Positions 25,895-34,090 of a stretch of DNA of 64,000 bases are shown here, one piece after another. Under the pieces are notes generated by a model that saw only the letters and a program-made list of their open reading frames with translations, did not search any database and was not told the origin of the DNA. How positions within the stretch are numbered: the stretch's first letter is position 1; every line of letters begins with the position of its first letter. The stretch is from positions 1 through 64,000 of the forward strand of contig JACKIB010000002.1 of the NCBI GenBank assembly GCA_020638695.1, written 5' to 3'. This DNA is from Planctomycetota bacterium (GTDB lineage Bacteria; Planctomycetota; UBA1135; UBA2386). The translations under genes and the position numbers were made by a program.

Positions 25895-26865
25895 TGCGCC
25901 GTCGGCGGGAACCGCTTGGTCCCGGCGTGCACCTGATTGTAGAACAAGCTGCGTTCGTCAGCCGTCAGCTCGGCGTCGAGCGCAGCCGAGAACTCGAACT
26001 CGTCTGCGAACAGCCCCATCAGATCGCGCGGATCGTTGAGCTGGCGCCACAGGACTCGCGCTCCGGGAGGCAACTCGGCACCCAGCCGCCGCGCGAGTGC
26101 ACGGCAGCCGTCGTCATCCATCCAGTCCATCACGTTCGACAGATGGACGAAGTCGAAGGGCGCGAACGACGCGACTTCGAGAAGCGGCGCGGCGATCACG
26201 GGAAACGGCCCGAGATCGGCCGGCGGCGAGCGGAGGAAGGGCGGCCACGCGCTGCTGTGCGGTAGGTATTTCCCGAGCAGCACATGGTGCAACCAGGGGT
26301 TGGATGCGCAGTCGCCGGCCGCGAGCCCGGCCTCGATTCGTGCACGGAAGTACCGCGGGTAGCTGCCCGGCGAGGCGTGCTGCACGGCACCCGGACCGAA
26401 CATGGCACGCAGGATCTCGTCGCCGAACGCCACCGCGAACGCGACCGGCCAGTAGGGATGCGCGATCACGTCGCTCCAGTCGCTGTCGGCCCTGCCACAA
26501 CGTGATTCCCGCTGGTCAGCGGGGATCACGAACAAGTCGAGCGCGCCGCGAAACAGCCGGAACAAGGTCTCGAAGTTGCCGCACTCCTGCAACCCCGTCG
26601 AGTCCGCGTTCCCGACGTTGAACCGTGCGGGGTCGAAGCGGGCCAACGCCTCGAGCTTGTGCGCGAGGTGATCGACCTGCGCCGGGTTCGGCTCGACGAC
26701 GGTCAGCGGGAGCCCTGGGAAGCGAGCTCGCAGGTAGAGCGCCGTGCACCCTCCGGAACCGACGAGCAGCACGTGCCGCGCGTCCGCCATCCGGAGCAGG
26801 CGCTCCTCGATGCGCGGATCCTCGCGGACCGCGGCGAACTGCAGCGGGCGAGGCGCCCGCGTCAT
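25891..26865 (-). CDS. DUF3419 family protein (BtaA-like SAM 3-amino-3-carboxypropyl transferase)
   Basis: 324 residues. The SAM-binding motif is VLLVGSGGCTALYL at about 32-45, with the acidic strand end TVVEPNPAQ. Family motifs follow: YPRYFRARIEAG, NPWLHHVLLGKY and FDFVHLSNVMDWM. BtaA moves the aminocarboxypropyl group of SAM to diacylglycerol in betaine-lipid synthesis. No BtaB methyltransferase is adjacent. Instead the gene overlaps a di-iron oxidase gene by 4 nt and heads a three-gene operon with a GNAT. A homoserine-type lipid or small metabolite that is then oxidised and acylated is one possible product (inference). Confidence 0.8.
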   Translation of the reverse strand: MTRAPRPLQFAAVREDPRIEERLLRMADARHVLLVGSGGCTALYLRARFPGLPLTVVEPNPAQVDHLAHKLEALARFDPARFNVGNADSTGLQECGNFETLFRLFRGALDLFVIPADQRESRCGRADSDWSDVIAHPYWPVAFAVAFGDEILRAMFGPGAVQHASPGSYPRYFRARIEAGLAAGDCASNPWLHHVLLGKYLPHSSAWPPFLRSPPADLGPFPVIAAPLLEVASFAPFDFVHLSNVMDWMDDDGCRALARRLGAELPPGARVLWRQLNDPRDLMGLFADEFEFSAALDAELTADERSLFYNQVHAGTKRFPPTAQ

Positions 26866-26911
26866 CGTCGGTTCCCGGTGCAGCTCGTCATGGTGTGGTC
26901 ATCGTAGATCC

Positions 26912-27090
26912 CCGTCGCAGCCAGGGCCGCACCCAGAGCCTCGAGTGAGCGCGGCGCGCCGCCATGAGGCCTCGGCCGCTTGCTTGTTGGAGCTTCCGGT
27001 GCCGCTGCCCGATGGGGAATCAGCCGCCCAGGTGCCTTGGAGGTAGCGGGCAATCTCCGCGCGCCGGCACGATCCTCGGCCACTGCAGCC
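26912..27090. repeat. Family C repeat, tandem copy C1
   Basis: First of two tandem units of about 178-183 bp upstream of the DUF3419 operon. The shared blocks, in order, are tcgcagcc, gtgagcgcggcgcgcc, gccatgaggcctcggccg, gttggagcttccggtgccg, cagccgccca, ggtgccttgg, gccggcacgatcctcggcc and ctgcag. No convincing gene lies in 26866-27435. Confidence 0.85.
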
Positions 27091-27270
27091 TATCGCAGCC
27101 GAGGCCGACCCAACGCCTGGGTGAGCGCGGCGCGCCGCGCCGCCATGAGGCCTCGGCCGTCTACGTGTTGGAGCTTCCGGTGCCGCGGCCCGATGGAGAG
27201 TCAGCCGCCCCAGGTGCCTTGGGAGGTACCAGGCAATCTTCGCGTGCCGGCACGATCCTCGGCCCCTGCA
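27091..27270. repeat. Family C repeat, tandem copy C2
   Basis: Second unit, in the same orientation as C1 and directly abutting it. Its last ~75 bases (27195-27270) also match a copy inside the TraB-like gene at 56562-56638. Bases 27271-27435 separate it from the LamG gene and hold nothing recognisable. Confidence 0.85.
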
Positions 27271-27435
27271 GCTCAGTGCACCCATCGAGCGGAGGGGATT
27301 ACCACGACCGACGGCATCCCCTCGCTGGGATGCGCCCCCCCGTATCGACGCGCGGCCCGCGCTGGCTATGCTTGCTCCGCGCTCACTCGGATGTCCCGGG
27401 CAGCGCCCTCACACTCGTACACCACGGAGCAATCC

Positions 27436-28581
27436 ATGCACATCGCCTTGAAGGCGCTCGTTCTCGCGTCCGCCCTCGCCGGCCCCGCACTGGCCCAGGC
27501 CGACCTGATCTACTATCCGTTCGTCACCGGAACGGGGACCACGGTGCAGAACCTGGCCGCCGGCGGCCCGAAGACCGGCACGTTGATGAACACCAACACC
27601 ACCAACTCGGGTTGGGTGGCTGGCAAGGGTGGCAGCTTTGCGCTGTCGGGCCGCGATTCGACGTCCACCGCGTGCTACGTCGATTCAGGCCTCAACTCGG
27701 GCACTTCGACGACGCTGTTCACCGGCAGCTTCACGGTGGCGATGTTCCTCAAGGCCCGTATCCAGTCGGGGACACTCGCCAACTACTTCTTCTCGGGCAT
27801 CGGCAGCTTCCGGATGTTCACCGGCGGTGTCGCCTACGAGGGGCTCTACCTGCGCGCCTGGGGCGGCACCCCGGCCGATCTGATCCTGTACGGCAGCACC
27901 ACCAACAAGCCGGCGAGCGGGCCCTACTACGATCTGCGTGGCGCCACCCAGAAGGACTGGGTCCACGTGGCGATCGTGGTCGATGCGACCGCCAACGTCG
28001 CGACCTGGTACATCAACGGTTCGCCGTTCTCCACCATCCCGATCACCGCCGGCGCCTCCGTCACCGGCACCGGTAACTTCCTGGTCGGCCGCCACACCGC
28101 CGGGACCGAGAGCGACTACGACATCGACGACTTCCGCTTGTCGAACCGCGCCGCCGCGCCGCACGAGATCCAGGCGTGGGCACAGGCCAAGCTGCGGGCC
28201 GACAAGACCGAGTTGTCGATCACCGCTCTCGACAAGCAGCAGCTGTCGCTCGATTCCGGCACTGCCAACGCGACCCGGCTGTACTGGACCTTCGGTTCGC
28301 TGACCGGGACTTGGCCGCAGACCGTGCTCGGCACCGCATCCATTCCGCTGGTCATCGACCCGTACACCAACCTCGCGCTGGCGCTGACCAACACGCCGGT
28401 GTTCGCCAACTTCCGCGGCGTGCTCGATGCGAGCGGCAAGGCTTCCGCGAGCTTCAACATCCCCAACGGGACCCCCGCCAGCGCTGCGGGATTGACGCTG
28501 TATCACGCGTACTTGGTGTACGACGCCAGCAACAACTACTACGACGTCAGCAACGCCGCTCCGCTGGTGCTGAAGAACTAG
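27436..28581 (+). CDS. Secreted LamG/concanavalin-like protein (paralogue 1)
   Basis: 381 residues with a signal peptide (LVLASALAGPALAQA). Residues 25-240 form a LamG-like jellyroll with strands SFTVAMFLKARI, WVHVAIVVDATAN, VATWYINGSP, FLVGRH and YDIDDFRLSNRAAAPHEI, the usual LamG ending. Residues 255-381 are a separate C-terminal domain with LYHAYLVYD and a final VSNAAPLVLKN. The second copy at 29139-30287 is nearly identical in sequence. It probably binds carbohydrate or another surface ligand. No catalytic residues were seen. Confidence 0.88.
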   Translation: MHIALKALVLASALAGPALAQADLIYYPFVTGTGTTVQNLAAGGPKTGTLMNTNTTNSGWVAGKGGSFALSGRDSTSTACYVDSGLNSGTSTTLFTGSFTVAMFLKARIQSGTLANYFFSGIGSFRMFTGGVAYEGLYLRAWGGTPADLILYGSTTNKPASGPYYDLRGATQKDWVHVAIVVDATANVATWYINGSPFSTIPITAGASVTGTGNFLVGRHTAGTESDYDIDDFRLSNRAAAPHEIQAWAQAKLRADKTELSITALDKQQLSLDSGTANATRLYWTFGSLTGTWPQTVLGTASIPLVIDPYTNLALALTNTPVFANFRGVLDASGKASASFNIPNGTPASAAGLTLYHAYLVYDASNNYYDVSNAAPLVLKN

Positions 28582-28609
28582 AGTCGGTCAGCCGACTCGG
28601 ACTGCTGAA

Positions 28610-28650
28610 GAGCCGCAGGCGGGGGGACCCGTTTGCGGCTCGGTTTCTTT
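28610..28650 (+). terminator. Rho-independent terminator after LamG gene 1
   Basis: GAGCCGCA pairs with TGCGGCTC (8 bp) around a G/C-rich loop, followed directly by GGTTTCTTT. A second stem, GAGTCGG-tcag-CCGACTC, lies at 28581-28598 immediately after the stop. Confidence 0.75.
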
Positions 28651-28734
28651 CCACTGAGCGCACGTCGGGTGTGTGCCCCAGGGACGGTACGGTTCGGCGG
28701 CATCGGCCGCAGAACAGAAGGTGTCGACCCTGCC

Positions 28735-28900
28735 AGGTGGGGTTTGTCCGGAGTTCGCGCAGGAGTCGTCGAGTCGCGCGGTTCGCTCGCGAGGAACTGC
28801 TAGGACACGGCTTGTTGGTGGACAAGCTGAGGAGCCGTGACGCCGCGATCCGGCCTTGGGGCCGGCGATATGTGTGACGGACTTCGGAGACATCCCAAGT
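28735..28900. repeat. Family B MITE-like element B1
   Basis: A unit of about 166 bp between the LamG paralogues. Its ends, aggtggggtttgtccggagttc and ggacttcggagacatcccaagt, are imperfect inverted repeats (about 15 of 22 bases pair). The core gtcgtcgagtc, cggttcgctcgc and acacggcttgttggtggaca is shared with B2 and B3. The core could encode a short RFAREEL...GLLVDKLRS peptide, but I do not call a gene. Bases 28901-29138 hold nothing further that I recognise. Confidence 0.8.
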
Positions 28901-29138
28901 GACGCCCCGCGTCTCCAACTCAGCTGGTCGGTCGAGCATGACGCCGATCCCGCGGCCCGTTCGCGGGTGTCGCGCCTTCTTGGCGGGGCACCGATGAATC
29001 GGGTGTCTGCAGCTCCTGCCGACCCGGGAACGAGAACTTCGGCGACAGCACACCCGAAACTTGTTAGCCTCGTGCCTGGTCGATTCCGGTCGACCACCTC
29101 GTTTTCACTCGTCTCACACAACAACCCAAGGGAACACC

Positions 29139-30287
29139 ATGTACGCGCCGATCCTTCGCGCCATCGCCCTCACCTGTGTCGTCGCAGCTCCAGCTGTGGC
29201 GCAGGCTGACTTGATCTACTACCCGTTCGTCACCGGAACCGGCACGACCGTGCAGAACCTCGCCACCGGCGGCCCCAAGACCGGAACCCTGGTCAACACC
29301 AACACCACCAACAGCGGGTGGGTTGCCGGCAAGGGCGGTGGATACGCGCTGTCCGGCCACGACGCGACGACCACCGCGGCCTACGTCGACTCCGGTCTCA
29401 ACTCCGGGACCTCGACCAGCCTGTTCACCGGCAGCTTCACGGTGGCGATGTTCCTCAAGAACCGCATCCAGTCGGCCAATGCCCTGAGCTACTTCTTCTC
29501 CGGCATCGGCAGCTTCCGCATGTTCACCGGCGGCGTCGCGTACGAGGGTCTGTACCTGCGCAACTGGGGCGGCACCCCGACGGATCTGGTTCTCCGCGGC
29601 ACGACCAACAAGCAGACCGGCACTCCGTTCTTCGATTTCCGCAGCGAGACACAGAAGGGCTGGGTCCACATCGCACTCGTGGTCGACGCGACCAACAACG
29701 TCGCGACGTGGTACGTCAACGGCTCGCCGTTCGACAGCGTGACCCTGACCGCCGGAGCAAACGTCACCGGCACCGGCAACTTCCTGGTCGGCCGCCACAC
29801 CTCGACCTCCAGCGCGAGCGAGTACGACATGGATGACTTCCGGTTGTCCAACCGCGCCGCTTCACCCCACGAGATCCAAGCGTGGGCACAGGCCAAGCTG
29901 CGGGCCGACAAGACCGAGCTGTCGATCGCCGCACTCGACAAGCAGCAGCTGTCGCTCGATTCCGGGACGGCCAACGCGACCCGGCTGTACTGGACCTTCG
30001 GCTCGCTGACCGGGACTTGGCCGCAGACCGTGCTCGGCACCGCGTCCATCCCGCTGGTCATCGACCCGTACACCAACCTGGCACTGGGGCTGACCAACTC
30101 GCCGGTGTTCGCCAACTTCCGCGGTGTGCTCGACGCGAACGGCAAGGCCAAGGCGAGCTTCAACATTCCGAACGGCGCACCGGCCAGCGCCGCAGGGTTG
30201 ACGCTGTACCACGCCTACCTGGTGTACGACGCAAGCAACAACTACTACGACGTCAGCAACGCGGTGCCGCTGTTGCTGAAGAACTGA
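29139..30287 (+). CDS. Secreted LamG/concanavalin-like protein (paralogue 2)
   Basis: 382 residues with a signal peptide ending AAPAVAQA. The architecture is the same as 27436-28581, and the mature N-terminus ADLIYYPFVTGTGTTVQNLA is identical. DNA identity is highest over the C-terminal third, with long runs of identical codons from about 29870 onward. This indicates recent duplication or gene conversion. A terminator and the B1 element separate the copies, so this gene probably has its own promoter. Confidence 0.88.
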   Translation: MYAPILRAIALTCVVAAPAVAQADLIYYPFVTGTGTTVQNLATGGPKTGTLVNTNTTNSGWVAGKGGGYALSGHDATTTAAYVDSGLNSGTSTSLFTGSFTVAMFLKNRIQSANALSYFFSGIGSFRMFTGGVAYEGLYLRNWGGTPTDLVLRGTTNKQTGTPFFDFRSETQKGWVHIALVVDATNNVATWYVNGSPFDSVTLTAGANVTGTGNFLVGRHTSTSSASEYDMDDFRLSNRAASPHEIQAWAQAKLRADKTELSIAALDKQQLSLDSGTANATRLYWTFGSLTGTWPQTVLGTASIPLVIDPYTNLALGLTNSPVFANFRGVLDANGKAKASFNIPNGAPASAAGLTLYHAYLVYDASNNYYDVSNAVPLLLKN

Positions 30288-30295
30288 TCGTCCGC

Positions 30296-30324
30296 GTCGC
30301 GTCCGCCGATTCGGGCGACGCGAC
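30296..30324. terminator. Hairpin between convergent genes
   Basis: GTCGCGTC pairs with GACGCGAC, with an inner GCC/GGC extension, 9 nt after the LamG gene 2 stop. It lies between two convergent genes and may end transcription from both sides, although it lacks a T-run. Confidence 0.45.
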
Positions 30325-30425
30325 TACGGCAGCGGTGGTGCGTCGGCCCGCTACCCGCCGACGCGCACCGCGGCACCGCGAGGTGACCGATGCCCGCAAC
30401 GGGGAAGCGTCCCCGCTCGGGCACG

Positions 30426-32099
30426 TCAGCGTCCGGACCCCTCCAACTCGCGCAGCAGCTTCTGCGCCTCGGCATCGCCCGGGCGTAGCTCGGCGCCGCG
30501 CTTGGCATGGGCCAACGCGAGTTCGCGTGAACCGGAGTCGCGGTAGACCAGTGCGAGGTTGAGGTGCGCCGACGCCAGCCGTGGATCCACCAACAGCGCA
30601 CAGCGCAGCTCGACGATCGCTTCGACGCGTTGGCCCAGGCGCCACTGCAACAGCCCGCGGTTGCTGAGTTCGTCTGCCAGCTGCGGCTTGTCCGCCGCGG
30701 CTTCGCGTAGCAACCGCTCCGCGCTCGCCACCTTGTTGCTGCGCAGCTCACCGCGCGCATGCGCCACGCGCACGACGCCGAGCGCATCACGTGCTTCGGC
30801 GTCGGTCGGCGCCATGCGGATGCTCCGCTGCAGCGCCGCGATCGCCTCCGGTAGGCGCTCTGCAGCCGCGAGGTGCTTGCCGAGTTCGCGCTGGGCTCGC
30901 GCCGCGCCGGGTGTCGACGCCGCCAGTGCCTCGGCAGTGGCCAGCGACGCGGGTCGCTCGTCCACCCGGTGCACCACCAGGACCGGCACGAGCAGCAGCA
31001 ACCACTTGGCCGCGTGCCGCAGCGCACCTGTTCCGAGCTCACGCCCACTGCGCGCCGCGATACCCAGGTCGCGACTGGTCGAGACCTCCCGGACTTTCCA
31101 GATGAACCCGTCGAAGTAGTAGTGAAGCATCGCCGAGGTCAGCACCAGCGCACTGATGACCTTGCTCCACGAAGCCGATCGCTCGGCCAGCCCCCGAGTC
31201 AACGGCATGAACGCACCGTAGGCGAGCACCAGACCGACGTACAGCCCGACCATTCCCCAGCTGCTGCGGAACAGGAAGCGCGTGAAGCCCCCGGCGTCGT
31301 CGGCTGCGGCGCGGCGGCGGTTGAACAGCCACACGATCGCCAGGTACTGCACGTCGTGGAACACCTCGAACATCACCAGCCCGAGCATGACGTCTTGGGT
31401 GAACACGTTGGCGTACCACCACGTGACGATCGCCGCCAGCAACAGCACGTTCTTGCGCAGGTTGATCGGGGCGCCGGCGCGCATGCGCACCACTTGGTGC
31501 ACTACGTAGCCACAGGTCAGCGCACCGAGCGCCACCAGCGCGGCCCCGCGCAGCTGCTGCAGCGTGCTGGCACTCAGCGGATCGAAACCGAACGAGCCCG
31601 CCAGCGACTGCACGTAGTAGGTGCGCGAATCCGATACCAGCAGCGCACCGGCAAACCAGGCGAGGCACATCCAGAAGTCGAGCCACGCGTTGGCCGGCTG
31701 GTGTGCGCCGACCTTGGCGTCGTAGATGCGCAGGAACCCGTAGATCTGCATCAAGGCATGCCACACCGACCACAGCAGGGCGATCACCGCGATCGCGCTG
31801 GAGCCGCGGAACGTGAGGTCGAAGCACACCACTCCGAGCACGAGGGGCGCGAGCACGAAGCGCAGCGCGAACCGGCGGAACAGCGCCCGGTCACCGTACG
31901 CCCGCAGCATGCCGGGCAGGTTGTGCCCCATCGCGCCGAACGCCAGCACCAGGTAGACGACATTCTGGCTGGGGATGCCGAGCACCAGCGCCATCGTCAG
32001 CGGAACGATCAGCACCGGAGTGGCGAGGAACAGCACCGAATCGCGCCACGGTCCGAGGATCCACGGCGAAGCAGGGGCTGGGCATGGGACCTGCGTCAT
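30426..32099 (-). CDS. Polytopic membrane protein with C-terminal TPR domain
   Basis: 557 residues. About ten hydrophobic segments span residues 20-375, with histidine-rich helix boundaries (GHNLPGMLRAY, WHALMQIYGFLR, FEVFHDVQYLAIVWLFNRRR, LHYYFDGFIWKVRE). Residues 395-555 are TPR-like repeats (AIAALQRSIRMAPTDAEARD, AIVELRCALLVDPRLASAHLNLALVY). The function is not recognised. The conserved His and Asp in membrane segments suggest an enzyme or metal protein with a protein-binding tail. It is divergent from the gene at 32340. Confidence 0.75.
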   Translation of the reverse strand: MTQVPCPAPASPWILGPWRDSVLFLATPVLIVPLTMALVLGIPSQNVVYLVLAFGAMGHNLPGMLRAYGDRALFRRFALRFVLAPLVLGVVCFDLTFRGSSAIAVIALLWSVWHALMQIYGFLRIYDAKVGAHQPANAWLDFWMCLAWFAGALLVSDSRTYYVQSLAGSFGFDPLSASTLQQLRGAALVALGALTCGYVVHQVVRMRAGAPINLRKNVLLLAAIVTWWYANVFTQDVMLGLVMFEVFHDVQYLAIVWLFNRRRAAADDAGGFTRFLFRSSWGMVGLYVGLVLAYGAFMPLTRGLAERSASWSKVISALVLTSAMLHYYFDGFIWKVREVSTSRDLGIAARSGRELGTGALRHAAKWLLLLVPVLVVHRVDERPASLATAEALAASTPGAARAQRELGKHLAAAERLPEAIAALQRSIRMAPTDAEARDALGVVRVAHARGELRSNKVASAERLLREAAADKPQLADELSNRGLLQWRLGQRVEAIVELRCALLVDPRLASAHLNLALVYRDSGSRELALAHAKRGAELRPGDAEAQKLLRELEGSGR

Positions 32100-32339
32100 C
32101 GCGCGACGGATGATAGGGGTAGCCGAACGCGGCAGCGAGCCACGAACGACTTAGCTGCTCCGGCATTCGACACGCCCGGCGGGCGTACCCGGTCGTAAGG
32201 TCGATTCGGCGCCAACCGGGCCGGATGGCACACGGTCTCGGTCCGCGGGGGCAGGTGCGGCAGGCGCAGCCACCGTCCCTCGCCGGTTTCCCGCGTCTCC
32301 ACCGAACGATCGGAACCGCCCCAGAGTAGCCTCCCGCAC

Positions 32340-32900
32340 ATGCCGACCCTCGTCGAGTTGTGGCTGCCGATCGTGGTCGCGGCCGTGTTCATCTTCATCG
32401 CCAGCTCGGTGATCCACATGGCGACGCCGATCCACAAGAGTGACGCCAGGAAGCTGCCGAACGAGGACGATGTGCTCGCCGCGATGCGGCAGAACGGTCT
32501 CGCACCGGGCGACTACATGTTCCCGTTCCCCGCATCGATGGCGGAGATGTCGTCTCCGGCGATGCTCGAGAAGCTGAAGCTCGGTCCCGTCGGGCACCTC
32601 ACCGTGCGTTCGCCCGGGTCATGGGGCATCGGTCCGGCGCTGATGCAGTGGTTCGCCTGGACCGTGCTGATCGGCGTTCTGATCGCCTATGTGACCACGA
32701 TCGTCATGCCGCGCGGCGCCCCGACGATGGCCGTGTTCCGGATGACCAGCGCCATGGCGCTGTCGGCGTACGCATTCACCAACGTGACCGCGTCGATCTG
32801 GAAGGGAGTGCGCTGGAGCACCACGTTGAAGTTCGTGTTCGACGGGGTGGTCTACGCGCTGCTCACCGGCGCGGCGTTCGCCTGGCTGTGGCCCCGCTGA
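32340..32900 (+). CDS. Hypothetical membrane protein
   Basis: 186 residues. One N-terminal membrane segment (LPIVVAAVFIFIASSVIHM) is followed by a loop with LPNEDDVLAAMRQNG and GDYMFPFPASMAEM, then three more membrane segments. I do not recognise a named family with certainty. The length, topology and codon use are consistent with a real gene. The 240 bp upstream hold a short ACGCCC-GGC-GGGCGT stem at 32172-32186 and no gene. Confidence 0.7.
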   Translation: MPTLVELWLPIVVAAVFIFIASSVIHMATPIHKSDARKLPNEDDVLAAMRQNGLAPGDYMFPFPASMAEMSSPAMLEKLKLGPVGHLTVRSPGSWGIGPALMQWFAWTVLIGVLIAYVTTIVMPRGAPTMAVFRMTSAMALSAYAFTNVTASIWKGVRWSTTLKFVFDGVVYALLTGAAFAWLWPR

Positions 32901-32913
32901 CTCGAGCTGCGTC

Positions 32914-32943
32914 GCTGGATCGTGCGGCGCTGGATCGTGCGGC
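32914..32943 (+). repeat. 15-bp direct repeat, two units
   Basis: gctggatcgtgcggc occurs twice in direct succession, followed by a partial third copy, in the short gap after the membrane protein gene. Confidence 0.85.
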
Positions 32944-32970
32944 GCTGCGCGGGATCGCGTGACCCCGGCC

Positions 32971-34035
32971 CTACCGCCGGCGACGCTTCGGCGCAGGCTT
33001 GAGTACGCGATCGACCTCGGCACGCATCTTCCTGCGGTACTCCGACATCGGCAGCTCGAGCTCGATCAGGGACCCCTCCGCACACCAGATCGACAATCGC
33101 GCGCGCTTGCCGGCGGCCGCAACCGCCTGGAAGTCGGCAAGCGGAAGTTCGATCCGGGACCCGGGTCGCCAGGTGTCGAGGAAGCAGATCGCGCACTTGT
33201 CCACCCGTTGCAGTGCCCACAGCGTCTCCTCGCTGGCCCGCATCGCATCCAGCGCCGCGGGGTTGGATATCCGGCCGGCGACTTTCCACCCGGCGGCGTC
33301 CCGACGGGCCTTGGCTTGCCGGTGCTTCTCGATCTCGGCGAGATCCGGCACGAACCGGAGCACGAACACGCAATCGCGCAGCAGCTTTCCGGTCCGGTTG
33401 TCGAGGCCGAGCAGGGCATCGCTGCCGAACCGGCGCAACGTCCGTGGCAGGCTCTGAAGCGGCAGTCCCTTCAGCTCGGCATGGGTGCGTCGGAAGTAGC
33501 GGTGTAGTGCCAAGGCCGCGTCACTGCGCACCAGGTGGTCGACGGCCACGCCGGCGCGCTTCAACGCGAGATCCTGGTGCAGGCGGGTGACCAAGCCGCT
33601 CGGCCCGGTCAGCTGCGCAGCCCCCCAACCCAATCGATCCAGGTCGCTGCCGGCGTGCGCCGCGATCCCGCGGACGATCCCGGTCAGCTCCCTCTGCACC
33701 GCCCGCACACCGGCACCACCCGCGCCGTGCGCCGACCCGAGACGATCCACCGTCCGCGCGAGGTCTTCGAGCTGCAGCATCCCGCGGGCAACCCGCGAGA
33801 GCTCGGAATCGCGATCCTTGCTCAGGACTCGCAGCGCCTTCAGGTCACGGGTGCGCGCCACCTTCTTCCCACCCAGCAGGAAGCCGTCCGAGCCATGGCT
33901 CAGCAGTGCGCGCACCGCCGGGTCGAGCCGCGACGGCCTCGGCGTCGAGGCGGGCTCGATCTTCTGCGCGGCGATTCCACCGAGCAGGACCGTCATCGCA
34001 ATCCCTACCCACAGCGGGTGAACGGGTCGTTCCAT
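32971..34035 (-). CDS. Hypothetical secreted protein downstream of the multihaem operon
   Basis: 354 residues from ATG 34035, which starts a signal peptide (HPLWVGIAMTVLLGGIAAQ). An earlier in-frame Met 15 residues upstream would bury the signal. The mature part is helical with many charged residues, and the C-terminus is very basic (KPAPKRRRR). There is no CxxCH motif and no recognised domain. It starts 55 bp after the 11-haem lipoprotein gene on the same strand, so it may be the last member of that operon. Confidence 0.65.
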   Translation of the reverse strand: MERPVHPLWVGIAMTVLLGGIAAQKIEPASTPRPSRLDPAVRALLSHGSDGFLLGGKKVARTRDLKALRVLSKDRDSELSRVARGMLQLEDLARTVDRLGSAHGAGGAGVRAVQRELTGIVRGIAAHAGSDLDRLGWGAAQLTGPSGLVTRLHQDLALKRAGVAVDHLVRSDAALALHRYFRRTHAELKGLPLQSLPRTLRRFGSDALLGLDNRTGKLLRDCVFVLRFVPDLAEIEKHRQAKARRDAAGWKVAGRISNPAALDAMRASEETLWALQRVDKCAICFLDTWRPGSRIELPLADFQAVAAAGKRARLSIWCAEGSLIELELPMSEYRRKMRAEVDRVLKPAPKRRRR

Positions 34036-34090
34036 CGCCGGATTCTCGGCGGCGGATCCACACCGTGCAACCGGCCCCACCGCGCGAACG

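Noticed and set aside
26862..27083. 73-codon ORF upstream of the DUF3419 gene, overlapping its ATG by 4 nt
   Set aside because: It lies entirely in family C repeat DNA, is Arg/Pro/Ala-rich and has no counterpart in the same frame of copy C2. The overlap is probably chance.
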